Origin: Leptospira paudalimensis
Lineage (GTDB): Bacteria > Spirochaetota > Leptospiria > Leptospirales > Leptospiraceae
Direction of reading: 5' to 3'
Assembly (NCBI RefSeq): GCF_026151345.1
Contig: NZ_JAMQPR010000001.1
Coordinates: 597,231-661,230 of the forward strand
DNA: 64,000 nucleotides
The notes below the pieces were generated by a model. That model was not told the DNA's origin. It saw nothing but the letters and a program-made list of their open reading frames with translations, and searched no databases. The position numbers and the translations under genes were made by a program. Of the stretch, positions 8,760-17,623 are shown in pieces (the stretch's first letter is position 1; every line of letters begins with the position of its first letter).

Positions 8760-10295
8760 CTAAAAGACCTTCCCTAGTTGGAAACCAATCCATTGGTGTT
8801 GTTGGGGTAATCCTTTTGCTGCTTGGAAATCAATCGTCTGGTAATTGTAATGTAGGCCAAATAAAAAACCTGCATTCGAAACTGAAACAAATCCTGCTCT
8901 GATAAATCCAACTGCACGTTTTAGGTCTGCAATATAGGTTTTGTTATCTCTATATTCGATTTCTTCGCGTAACAACTGTAATAGAGTTTCTCTTTGTTTA
9001 GGGTCCAAAATGAATTGAGAAAGAACTTCATAGGAATAATAGCGAATAATGGGAGGGAGTTTTCCTCCTTCCGGCCTAAAGATTGAATATATGGCCAATG
9101 CTCTTGCATTTGTGGGAATTTGGTCCCACTGTGCTGCTAAATTCGATAATAAAAACAATCGAGTGGTACGCTCAATTTCCTCAGCGCCATTAAAGATATT
9201 ATTAAAAATTAAATAATTTAATCCAATGTTATATGGGTTTGATGTACCATTTACCAAAAATTCATTAAACAAAATATACCGTTGTAAAGTATTCCTTCCG
9301 TTATCTTCAGATAACAATCTGTATTGTAACTCTTTTTCTCCCACATTAGGAGTTGGATTGTTTAAAAAACTATCCCAGTTACTAAACGACGAACTTCTGT
9401 TTTGTGATTTATATGCTTTATCCGAACCCATTTGCCCTTGGATCGTTGCATTGTACGCTTGTAAGGTGCCACCTGGATTTACATAAAAATACCAATAACC
9501 TTTTCCATCTTCATGTAGGATGGGAGATCCTGGTTGGAGTGCTGAACTGCCCGGCCCTGGTGTTTTATCCACATTACCAAATCGAAAAATCAGTCCAAAA
9601 GAAACATCTGTTTGGATATTTCCTAAATTTACATTGTATTGGGTTCCAAAAAATCGATGGTAAAATTTTCGGATATCAGTCTTTAACGCAACAGAATAAG
9701 AATCTGGTATTTGTGTGTCCCAACCTTGCGGAGTAGGGGAACCAATGAAGTTATGAAAATTGATTTGTGCTGATTTCCCTCCTACAGATGGCCCTATCAT
9801 ACCTAACTCAAGTTCTGTGGTGATACTTGTATCTTCAGTAAAGGTTGTTAATGAATTTGTAAAATAACCTCTGCTGGAATATGGCCTATCTCCATAAGAT
9901 ACATCCGCCTTTGTGATGTTTGTGGGCGTGTAAAATTCCTGTCCTACTGCAAATCCTTGTAGGTATCTTGTTTTTTCGTTTGGTGTGATAAATAAATCAT
10001 TCCAATAACTGAAAACTTTTCTAGTAGGATTCGATTCCCCTGCACTCATATGAAATTCTAATCTTGATCCATTTGTGTAGTACCGATCTGAAAAACCTCC
10101 AAATGCATCATTTTCCATGATCAAACGAAGTTGGTATTGGTCAGGATTGTTTGGTTTAGTTCTTTCGACTTCAATTGGTGGTTCAACAACTGGTTTGATC
10201 AAAGATTGTTTTTTATTTTGTTTTGACTGTGCATATGACAAATCAACTAACAAAATATATATGAATATTGAGAGGAGAATCTTCATTGTTTTCAT
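8760..10295 (-). CDS. LpxR-like lipid A deacylase family protein (DUF2219), enlarged
   Basis: The 511-residue protein has a signal peptide (residues 1-22, cleavage near SYAQ) and the family signature MENDAFGGFSDRYYTNGS. Asn62 and Asp63 match the catalytic pair of LpxR. Further motifs are RPYSSRGYF, GMIGPSVGGKSAQINFHNF with the family His, and PQGWDTQIP. LpxR is an outer-membrane beta-barrel that removes the 3'-O-linked acyl chains of lipid A. Known LpxR proteins are around 300 residues; here about 150 extra residues lie in the second half, including a helix-rich stretch after LLSNLAAQWDQIPTNA. Catalysis is likely but unproven. It is followed 3 bases upstream by a DUF3817 gene. Confidence 0.75.
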   Translation of the reverse strand: MKTMKILLSIFIYILLVDLSYAQSKQNKKQSLIKPVVEPPIEVERTKPNNPDQYQLRLIMENDAFGGFSDRYYTNGSRLEFHMSAGESNPTRKVFSYWNDLFITPNEKTRYLQGFAVGQEFYTPTNITKADVSYGDRPYSSRGYFTNSLTTFTEDTSITTELELGMIGPSVGGKSAQINFHNFIGSPTPQGWDTQIPDSYSVALKTDIRKFYHRFFGTQYNVNLGNIQTDVSFGLIFRFGNVDKTPGPGSSALQPGSPILHEDGKGYWYFYVNPGGTLQAYNATIQGQMGSDKAYKSQNRSSSFSNWDSFLNNPTPNVGEKELQYRLLSEDNGRNTLQRYILFNEFLVNGTSNPYNIGLNYLIFNNIFNGAEEIERTTRLFLLSNLAAQWDQIPTNARALAIYSIFRPEGGKLPPIIRYYSYEVLSQFILDPKQRETLLQLLREEIEYRDNKTYIADLKRAVGFIRAGFVSVSNAGFLFGLHYNYQTIDFQAAKGLPQQHQWIGFQLGKVF

Positions 10296-10298
10296 ATT

Positions 10299-10622
10299 TC
10301 AGTTTTGATGGTTTTGGTCATTATCTGGTTTTAAGTATAAATATTTTTCAGCCCAAAAAGTTCCAAATGGAATCACAGATGCAAGTGCTGCGAGAAATGT
10401 TTTTTTCAGTTTCCAATTCAGTTCTACTTTCACTTGGAATAATTCAACTAGATACAAAAGAAACAACAGACCATGTACAAGTCCCACCACTTTATTTGGT
10501 TCTGGGTTGTGGTAGATATACTTAAGAGGCATCGTTACAAATAGAATTGTTAAAAAGGAAACTCCTTCCAGAAATGCCAAGATTCGGAACCTACCTAGTT
10601 TCGTTTTGATTAGAGTGATCAT
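10299..10622 (-). CDS. DUF3817 membrane protein
   Basis: The 107-residue protein has three hydrophobic segments and the motifs RFRILAFLEGVSFL and GLVHGLLFLLYLVELF, typical of the small DUF3817/YdzA family. Its role is unknown. It starts at ATG behind AGGGAG and ends three bases before the LpxR-like gene, so the two are translated from one message. The start region carries a 6-bp hairpin (CACCAA/TTGGTG, 10645-10661). Confidence 0.7.
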   Translation of the reverse strand: MITLIKTKLGRFRILAFLEGVSFLTILFVTMPLKYIYHNPEPNKVVGLVHGLLFLLYLVELFQVKVELNWKLKKTFLAALASVIPFGTFWAEKYLYLKPDNDQNHQN

Positions 10623-10809
10623 AAAACTCCCTATTTTTTACTACCACCAACAAACTTGGTGACCTGGAATTCGTCCGTACATTCTTTGTGACCAATGGTC
10701 GGAGTGGTTCTCTGAAAACCAACTCTTCTGCCATTTGTTCTTTTTTGAACGAAAAAACTTCCTCTCCTAGGATTTCATTCCGATCTGATTAGTCGACAAT
10801 TGTTCGGGA

Positions 10810-10838
10810 TTGACATTTTTCTTGGAACCACATAAAAC
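10810..10838 (+). promoter_or_regulatory. Promoter overlapping an upstream TTG, leaderless arrangement
   Basis: TTGACA (10810-10815), a 17-base spacer and TAAAAC (10833-10838) lie seven bases before ATG 10846. The TTG that begins a longer open frame is the first half of this -35 box, which argues against that longer start. Confidence 0.45.
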
Positions 10839-10845
10839 GAGAAGG

Positions 10846-12855
10846 ATGAAAATTCGGAACTACCTTTCCTTCTTTCTCTTCTTTTCCCTTCCTCTATTGG
10901 CAAATGAGTCAGGGTCGTTTTTTGCTGGGATGGCCAAAAAAGACATCACAGGACCTCCGGTTGGAGTTATGTTTTGGGGTTATGCCCGCGAAGACCAAAC
11001 AGGAATGGGAATCCAAACCAGACAATATGCACGTGCATTGGTAATCGAAGATACAACGACAAAAAAACCATTTGCCTATGTCACAGCAGAAGTAGGAGGG
11101 ATTCCATTTGAAATCCAAAGAGAGGTGGTTTCTAAATTACAAAAGGAAGTAGATCCAAATTTTCATTTGGGGAATGTTTTATTAAATGCATCTCATACCC
11201 ATAGTGGACCTGCAGGTCATTTTCATTATTCAGAAATTTCTTTTTATTCCACTCAGTTTTATGGTGACTCCTATACTGTGTTACGCGATGGAATTTTCGA
11301 AGCCATCAAGGAAGCGTATCAAAAAAGAAAACCAGCAGAATTAAAAATTGGTAAAACATATGTGAAAGATGCAGGTGTGAACCGAAGTTTGTCTGCTTAT
11401 ATGGCAAACCCAGAATCGGAAAGGAAATTATACCCAGACAATATAGATAAAGAGATGGTACAACTCAATGTTTTTGTAGAAGGTAAACCAATTGGATTTG
11501 TGAATTGGTATGGAGTACATCCGACTAACATAACATTTGATAATCGATTGATTTCTTCAGACAATAAAGGAATCGCATCTTTACTTGCAGAAAAAGAAGC
11601 AATCAAAAATGGAAATTCATCCTTTGTTGCCATTTTTGCACAAGCCAACGAAGGAGATGTATCTCCAAATTTAAATTTGGACAATACAGGACCAGGGAAG
11701 GATATTTACGATAGTAGTTTTATCATTGGGAAACGACAGTTTTTGGCAAGCCAAGAGATTTTAAAAGCAAATGGCAAAATCTTAAAAGGTGGACTTCAAT
11801 TTTCTCATACATTCATCGATATGAGCAAACACCCTGTTAGCAGTGAATTCTCCGGGACAGGGAAAACTGAATTTACTTGTCCTTCTGCATATGGATATGC
11901 TTTTGCTGCTGGATCAACAGAAGAAGGTGGAGGTCACTGGTTATTCCATGAAGGTATGACAGAGAAAAATCGAAAATTCTATATCGATTGGATCGCCAAA
12001 TTCATGTTACAGTCACCTTCTGAAGAATTAAGAGAGTGTCAAAAACCAAAAGCAGTTTTATTCCCTATGGGTGAAACAAAACCACTTCCAAGCCTACCTC
12101 AAATATTGCCATACGGTATTGTGTTAGTTGGTGATTTTTCGATACTAGTATTGCCCCATGAAGTCACAACAATGTCTAGCCGTAGATTAAAAAAGGAAGT
12201 AAAAGTTGTTATGAAGGATAAAATTTCTGAAATTGTTTTATCTGGATTAACAAATGATTTTTCTGGCTACATAACAACTCCAGAAGAATATTCTACACAA
12301 AATTATGAAGGTGGACACACCTTACATGGATCACAAAGTTTAAATGCACTGCGCCAAGAATTTTCTAAAATGGCAAGAGATCTTGTAAAAGGAATTGAAT
12401 TTTCGAAATCATCAGTTTCAAATCCTATGCCTCTCGATTTATCCGATCGAATCCATCCCTTAAAACTTCCAGATTCAGAAATTGTTTCCGAAATACCAAA
12501 ACAGGTGTTAAAACCAAGTGCAGGTGATTACAAAAAAGGAGACAAAGTGGTTTGCCAGGTGAATGCGGTTAGTCCCAATATTGGTTATCCGAAGGTCACT
12601 TCTTACTTATGGCTTGAAAAAAAAGTAGGAACAGATTGGAATCGTATGAAATCCGATGCTGATTTTGATACAAAATTTGTGTTCCACAAACCTGGATTTT
12701 TTGACAAAGGCATTGGAAAATCAGATCTTATTTGGGAATCTAGTGATACTGATTCGGAAGGAGAGTACCGATTGGTACATGAAGGAATTTACTTATCAAG
12801 TGATTTGAAAAAATATCCATACAGAGTGGAGTGCCCTTCCTTCCAATTACATTAA
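10846..12855 (+). CDS. Neutral/alkaline ceramidase-like secreted enzyme
   Basis: From ATG 10846 the protein has 669 residues with a signal peptide (hydrophobic core FFLFFSLPLLA). Motifs of neutral ceramidases appear in order: GMAKKDITGPPVGVMFWGY, then NASHTHSGPAGH (zinc ligand region), YGVHPTNITFDN (second His), and ANEGDVSPN, whose Ser is the family nucleophile. A C-terminal Ig-like domain follows. The family splits the amide bond of ceramides at neutral pH using zinc. It would act outside the cytoplasm, perhaps on host or environmental sphingolipids. Usual length is about 650-700, so it looks complete. The upstream TTG start is rejected because the promoter occupies it. Confidence 0.85.
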   Translation: MKIRNYLSFFLFFSLPLLANESGSFFAGMAKKDITGPPVGVMFWGYAREDQTGMGIQTRQYARALVIEDTTTKKPFAYVTAEVGGIPFEIQREVVSKLQKEVDPNFHLGNVLLNASHTHSGPAGHFHYSEISFYSTQFYGDSYTVLRDGIFEAIKEAYQKRKPAELKIGKTYVKDAGVNRSLSAYMANPESERKLYPDNIDKEMVQLNVFVEGKPIGFVNWYGVHPTNITFDNRLISSDNKGIASLLAEKEAIKNGNSSFVAIFAQANEGDVSPNLNLDNTGPGKDIYDSSFIIGKRQFLASQEILKANGKILKGGLQFSHTFIDMSKHPVSSEFSGTGKTEFTCPSAYGYAFAAGSTEEGGGHWLFHEGMTEKNRKFYIDWIAKFMLQSPSEELRECQKPKAVLFPMGETKPLPSLPQILPYGIVLVGDFSILVLPHEVTTMSSRRLKKEVKVVMKDKISEIVLSGLTNDFSGYITTPEEYSTQNYEGGHTLHGSQSLNALRQEFSKMARDLVKGIEFSKSSVSNPMPLDLSDRIHPLKLPDSEIVSEIPKQVLKPSAGDYKKGDKVVCQVNAVSPNIGYPKVTSYLWLEKKVGTDWNRMKSDADFDTKFVFHKPGFFDKGIGKSDLIWESSDTDSEGEYRLVHEGIYLSSDLKKYPYRVECPSFQLH

Positions 12856-13024
12856 TCACATATCAAAAGGATGTGTCTGTTCTTTATTCAAAGAAGAGAC
12901 CATCCGATTCCTAATACTTCTATCTCAGACTATACAATCTTTTCACTCTTAGAAAAACAAGTTGTGAAAAATACCTAACGTATAAAATTTTCTCAGATTT
13001 ATTTTTTCGGATTAAGGGGAATCT

Positions 13025-13822
13025 ATGAACGAATTTTACCGAGATGAATGGGTTTGGATCACAGGTGCCTCTTCTGGGATCGGGAAAGAATTGGTGAAAC
13101 AAGCTTCTGCACAAAATGCAAAACTTTTACTTGCATCCCGAAAAACAAAAGATTTGGAACAAATTGCCAAAGAACTTGGACTCGAAAAAGGGAGATACGC
13201 GATTGAAAAATTGGATCTCGAAAACTATAAACAAGTCTCTATTTTTACCAAACGATGCCTTAAAAAATATGGAGTTCCGAAGGTGGTCATCCATAACGGT
13301 GGGATTAGCCAAAGGTCTTATACAAGGGAAACCAATTTAACGACGATCGAAAAAATTATGAATACCAACTTTTATGGCGCTGTTGAGTTAACGCGCGCTA
13401 TACTTCCAGAAATTAAGAAACCAATCCATTTTGCTGTAATTTCAAGTGTTGCAGGAAAAATGGGAAGTCCATTACGTTCTGCCTATTCTGCATCTAAATT
13501 TGCACTTGTGGGATTTTTCCATTCGTTACGAGCGGAGGAAGAAAAAACTGGTTTATTTGTAACAATGGTTTATCCAGGATTTATTCAAACCAATATCTCA
13601 AAAAATGCATTACAAGGTGATGGATCTTCGACAGGAAAAATGGATTCTGTAATTGCATCTGGTTTGCCTGTCCAATTATGTGCACATAGAATCCTTCACG
13701 CGGTCGCAAATAAACAACGTGAAGTTGTGATCGCAGGGATCAAAGAAAAGTTTGGTTTGTTTTTACAAACGATTCTTCCTTCTTTGTTTTTTAAAATGAT
13801 CCAAAACGTAAAAGTAAGATAG
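13025..13822 (+). CDS. Short-chain dehydrogenase/reductase
   Basis: The 265-residue protein is a classical SDR. The cofactor motif is TGASSGIGKEL at residues 14-24. An NNAG-type motif appears as HNGGIS, the catalytic Ser lies in VISSVAGK, and the YxxxK pair is YSASKFA. The C-terminal hydrophobic LFLQTILPSLFFKMI resembles the membrane-associated DHRS7-type group. The substrate is unknown. It starts at ATG behind AGGGGAATCT and is followed 12 bases later by a small secreted protein gene in the same direction. Confidence 0.85.
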   Translation: MNEFYRDEWVWITGASSGIGKELVKQASAQNAKLLLASRKTKDLEQIAKELGLEKGRYAIEKLDLENYKQVSIFTKRCLKKYGVPKVVIHNGGISQRSYTRETNLTTIEKIMNTNFYGAVELTRAILPEIKKPIHFAVISSVAGKMGSPLRSAYSASKFALVGFFHSLRAEEEKTGLFVTMVYPGFIQTNISKNALQGDGSSTGKMDSVIASGLPVQLCAHRILHAVANKQREVVIAGIKEKFGLFLQTILPSLFFKMIQNVKVR

Positions 13823-13834
13823 GAGATTAGAGTT

Positions 13835-14257
13835 TTGAAGCAGAGAGTTTTTTACCTATTCATGGTTGTTTTCCTAAGTGTGAATCTGTTTTCACAGAAT
13901 GTTATTTTGGATTACAAAACCAAGTCAAAAAGTAATGAAATTGAAAGGACCTATTTGCTTGATTTGTTACGAGCGAGAATGTCCAACAAATTCAAACAGG
14001 AATTTATCTTTGTAGTCGAACACTTTAAAGTTTCTGGAGAGTATGCTTGGTTTCGTGGGACGGCAAAACGAAAAGATGGAAGAGAAATCGAACTAACCGA
14101 AGACATAGCCTATGATTGTTGTCATGTAGAAGCTTTATACAAAAAAAACAATGGGAAATGGCAAATATCAGAATCAGCAGCATTTAGTACAGATGTTTGG
14201 TGGGACGGAATCCAACAACGATATCCAAAAGCACCAAAAGAAATTTTCCAAGAATAG
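13835..14257 (+). CDS. Small secreted protein of unknown function
   Basis: The 140-residue protein starts at TTG with AGGAG nine bases upstream. It has a signal peptide (FMVVFLSVNLFSQ). The mature part has a helix followed by strands (FKVSGEYAWFRGTAKRKDG, VEALYKKNNGKWQISESAA). The pattern of a strand ending in NGKW.I resembles NTF2-like/SnoaL-type domains, but I cannot confirm this. It is probably co-transcribed with the upstream SDR gene. Confidence 0.55.
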   Translation: MKQRVFYLFMVVFLSVNLFSQNVILDYKTKSKSNEIERTYLLDLLRARMSNKFKQEFIFVVEHFKVSGEYAWFRGTAKRKDGREIELTEDIAYDCCHVEALYKKNNGKWQISESAAFSTDVWWDGIQQRYPKAPKEIFQE

Positions 14258-14329
14258 AGAATTGTCATTAAAGTTGCACTTCAGAATGTAATTTTACTTT
14301 TTTTGGCATCAAAACTTTGAAAGGAAAAA

Positions 14330-14365
14330 ATGGATAGAAATTTGTTCCTTTCAAGTCCCAATTGA
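14330..14365 (+). other. Eleven-codon leader ORF in frame with the ATPase
   Basis: ATG 14330 has an excellent ribosome site (AAAGGAAAAA) and reads MDRNLFLSSPN, then TGA. One codon (TCC) later the ATPase ATG follows in the same frame, itself without any Shine-Dalgarno sequence. It may be a leader peptide that delivers ribosomes by termination and reinitiation. It may equally be the original N-terminus cut off by a TGG to TGA change. Confidence 0.5.
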
Positions 14366-14368
14366 TCC

Positions 14369-17300
14369 ATGTTACTGGAATACTTAAATGTTGATTCCAT
14401 TCAAATTTTGAATGATTCAAAAACTTGGGATGATGTTCACACCGCACTATTAAGTAAAATTAGAGAATTGGAAATCCAAGAAGAAATCCAATTCCATTTT
14501 CATTCGATTCCGAACCAAACATTTGAATCCATCGGACAAAGTATTCTCATCCCACATTTTCGTTCTAAAAAAATCAAAACTCCCGAATTGTTTTTGTTTG
14601 TAATCCCCAAAGGAATCTCAGTTGGGGAACAGAAAATCAGATTGGTATTATTCCAAATGATACCAGAAAACTTACCTTCGCTTCATCTGAGATTGTTACA
14701 TGGACTTTCCTCTTTATTACCTCAAATTTTTGACGAACTAATGGTCTGCGAAAAAGAAGCAGAGGTTTTGGATGTAGTGCAACGCGGCGAAGTGAATATG
14801 AAACCAAGTTACAAAAACTTGAACCAAGCACAAATCGCATTTGAATTACAAACCGACATAGAATTGGGCTTAAGTGAAAAAGAAGCAAAGGTTCGATTAC
14901 AAACCTTTGGTAAAAATGTAATCGAAAAAGAAAAGTCTGTTCCAATGATTTGGAAATTTATCAAAAGTTTTTTTAATCTTTTTGCTGTTTTATTATGGGT
15001 AGCAACTGGGCTTTGTTTTGTTCCAGGAGTCGACATGCCAGAGTTAGGTGTCGCGATTTTTATTGTTGTACTCATCAATGGAATTTTTTCATTTTTTCAG
15101 GAATCAAAATCTGATCATGCAGTTGAAGCCTTACGTAAGTTACTAGCAAATGAATGTCCAGTGATTCGTGATGGGAAGATAGTAACGATACCTGCCGATG
15201 AAATTGTACCTGGTGACGTGATTGTTTTGGCAGAAGGTGATATTGTACCTGCTGATTGCCGGATCATTGAATCAGAAGATGTTGAAGTAGACAATTCATC
15301 TTTAACTGGAGAATCTACATCTGCAAGGCGGTATAAATCGGAGAGTGAAATCGTATTAGAAGGAAAGTTTTTGTGGTTAGAGATGCCAAATATTCTTTTT
15401 GCAGGAAGTTCACTCATCAAAGGCAAAACAAAAGCTGTCGTATTTGGAACAGGCCAAACTACTGAAATTGGTCAAATTGCGGGACTCACTTCTAAAATTA
15501 AAAGAGTCGTAAGCCCTCTTCAAATCCAATTAAGACAAACGGTTATATCGATTTCATTATTTGCATTTAGCATTGGAGTGATCTTTTTAATCCTTGGGTA
15601 TTGGGTTGCTGGACTTAGTTTCGTCCAAGCATTTTTATTTTTCATTGGAATCTTCGTTGCAAACGTTCCTGAAGGATTACTTCCTACTGTGACTTTGTCT
15701 CTAGCTTTGGGTGTCTCACGAATGGCAAAACGAAATGCGATTCTAAAAGATTTGTCGAGTGTGGAAACACTAGGTTGTACAACAGTGATTTGTTCAGACA
15801 AAACTGGGACACTGACTCAGAATCAAATGCGTGTTGTTGAAGTTTATTTTGATTCGAAGAATGTTTCTCCAGATGACTTAACAAAACTAGAAGGAAGTCA
15901 ATTATTAATCGAATGTGGTTATTATTGTAATAATGCTTCCCTAGAACCAAATCCTTTAGGAGACCCCACTGAGTTAGCTTTGTTGTATTTAGCATCAGGA
16001 CGGATTGTAAATACATCTGGAAAAAGAATTTTAACCAATGGATTTGATTCTGTTCGGAAACGTATGAGTGTGATCCTAACAAAAGAAAATTTTACAACGG
16101 CATTTGCGAAAGGTGGACCAGGTGAAATTCTTTCAATTTGTTCTCATGTATATGAAAATGGAAGTGTTGTGCCTTTGGATGACGAGAAGAGAAAAAAATT
16201 ACAAACTGCTTCCGATGCATCCGCAAGATTAGGAAATAGAATCTTAGCATTCTCTTATAAACTGTACACAAATGAAATTGATTCCTTGGATTCATTAACT
16301 GAATCGGATGTTGAATCCAATATGGTGTATTTAGGCCATTGTTGTTTGGCAGATCCAATCCGGCCTAAGGTTCCAGAAGCCATAAAAAAATGCCATACAG
16401 CAGGGATTCGAATTCTTATGATCACGGGAGATCATCCTTTGACTGCGGAATCGGTTGGGCATTCCATTGGAATTGGGGGAGATAAACCTGTTGTGATCAC
16501 TGGGGTCCAGTTGGATCAAATGTCAGATACAAGTTTGAGGGAGTGGGTGAGAAAGGGGGAACCAATTTTTGCACGTGTTTCTCCGTCTCAAAAATTAAGA
16601 ATTGTAACCATATTGCAAGAGTTAGGTGAAATTGTCGCTGTCACTGGAGATGGAGTCAACGATGGTCCCGCTTTGAAAAAAGCAGATATTGGAATTGCAA
16701 TGGGGAAAAGAGGAACAGAAGTTGCGAAGGAAGCAGCAAGGATGATCATTGTGGATGATGATTTTGCAACCATCGTATCCGCTATTGAAGAAGGCAGAGG
16801 TGTATTCGATAATATACGAAAATTCTCTGCTTATGTTTTAAATTCTAACCCACAAGAACTGATTCCATTTTTACTTTGGGCCATGTTCCCTGGTTTTCCA
16901 TTGTTAATGACAGTGATGGGAGTCCTTGCTGTGGATGTGGGGACTGACCTAATCCCTGCTATGGGACTAGGATCAGAACCACCAGAAAAAGGTATCATGA
17001 ACCGAGCACCTAGAAATCGAAATGAAAAATTGATCTCTTTAGGATTTATACTTAGATCGTATCTGAAAGAAGGGATGATTTTGTTCGGTGCTTGTATTAG
17101 TACTTATTTTTACTTTGTGTATACGGAGTGTGGTGGTGTGATACCATCTTCTCCCGATGGACTGAATATGACAAAAGCAAGTCCTGAATATTTGCAATCT
17201 TTAACAGCATTCTTCTTTCCCACAATTACAGTGCAAATTGCCAATGTTTTAAGTAAAAGGTCGAGAACTGAGTCTGTGTTTCAAATGAATTTATTTTCAA

Positions 17301-17497
17301 ATCAAATCATATGGTTTGGAATTGGATTTTCATTCCTGTTATGTTATTTATTTTTTTATACTTCCTTAAGTTCTATCTATTATTTTGCACCTCTACCGTT
17401 TCATGTTTACTTATTTTCCTTTCACGGAACAGTGGTTTTGTTACTGTATTCAGAAATTGTAAAATACTTTAGAAGAAAAAAACTAATGTATACTTAG
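14369..17497 (+). CDS. Na+/K+-type (P2C) P-type ATPase with N-terminal PtsN-like EIIA domain
   Basis: This 1042-residue protein has two parts. Residues 1 to about 140 match a PTS EIIA (PtsN/fructose type) fold: [10 protein letters not shown] with the phosphorylatable-type His63, then [14 protein letters not shown] and [13 protein letters not shown]. The rest is a P2 ATPase: SLTGES, catalytic Asp477 in [23 protein letters not shown], and [21 protein letters not shown]. Membrane motifs [11 protein letters not shown] (M4), [10 protein letters not shown] (M5) and DVGTDLIPA (M6), plus NRAPRNR, match Na+/K+-ATPase (P2C) rather than SERCA. It should move monovalent cations across the inner membrane. 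The EIIA domain suggests phosphorylation-dependent control, as free PtsN controls K+ systems elsewhere. No SD precedes the ATG; see the leader ORF. Confidence 0.85.
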   Translation: MLLEYLNVDSIQILNDSKTWDDVHTALLSKIRELEIQEEIQFHFHSIPNQTFESIGQSILIPHFRSKKIKTPELFLFVIPKGISVGEQKIRLVLFQMIPENLPSLHLRLLHGLSSLLPQIFDELMVCEKEAEVLDVVQRGEVNMKPSYKNLNQAQIAFELQTDIELGLSEKEAKVRLQTFGKNVIEKEKSVPMIWKFIKSFFNLFAVLLWVATGLCFVPGVDMPELGVAIFIVVLINGIFSFFQESKSDHAVEALRKLLANECPVIRDGKIVTIPADEIVPGDVIVLAEGDIVPADCRIIESEDVEVDNSSLTGESTSARRYKSESEIVLEGKFLWLEMPNILFAGSSLIKGKTKAVVFGTGQTTEIGQIAGLTSKIKRVVSPLQIQLRQTVISISLFAFSIGVIFLILGYWVAGLSFVQAFLFFIGIFVANVPEGLLPTVTLSLALGVSRMAKRNAILKDLSSVETLGCTTVICSDKTGTLTQNQMRVVEVYFDSKNVSPDDLTKLEGSQLLIECGYYCNNASLEPNPLGDPTELALLYLASGRIVNTSGKRILTNGFDSVRKRMSVILTKENFTTAFAKGGPGEILSICSHVYENGSVVPLDDEKRKKLQTASDASARLGNRILAFSYKLYTNEIDSLDSLTESDVESNMVYLGHCCLADPIRPKVPEAIKKCHTAGIRILMITGDHPLTAESVGHSIGIGGDKPVVITGVQLDQMSDTSLREWVRKGEPIFARVSPSQKLRIVTILQELGEIVAVTGDGVNDGPALKKADIGIAMGKRGTEVAKEAARMIIVDDDFATIVSAIEEGRGVFDNIRKFSAYVLNSNPQELIPFLLWAMFPGFPLLMTVMGVLAVDVGTDLIPAMGLGSEPPEKGIMNRAPRNRNEKLISLGFILRSYLKEGMILFGACISTYFYFVYTECGGVIPSSPDGLNMTKASPEYLQSLTAFFFPTITVQIANVLSKRSRTESVFQMNLFSNQIIWFGIGFSFLLCYLFFYTSLSSIYYFAPLPFHVYLFSFHGTVVLLLYSEIVKYFRRKKLMYT

Positions 17498-17623
17498 AAT
17501 CATTCTTAAGCATTACGCTAGTTAATGTACGAGTCTTTCGCTTTCAATGATAAAATGCTGATCCAAGTAACTTTCATAGACTCATAACCGATTCAGTGGA
17601 TCGAGTTGGAGAAAGGATCCATT

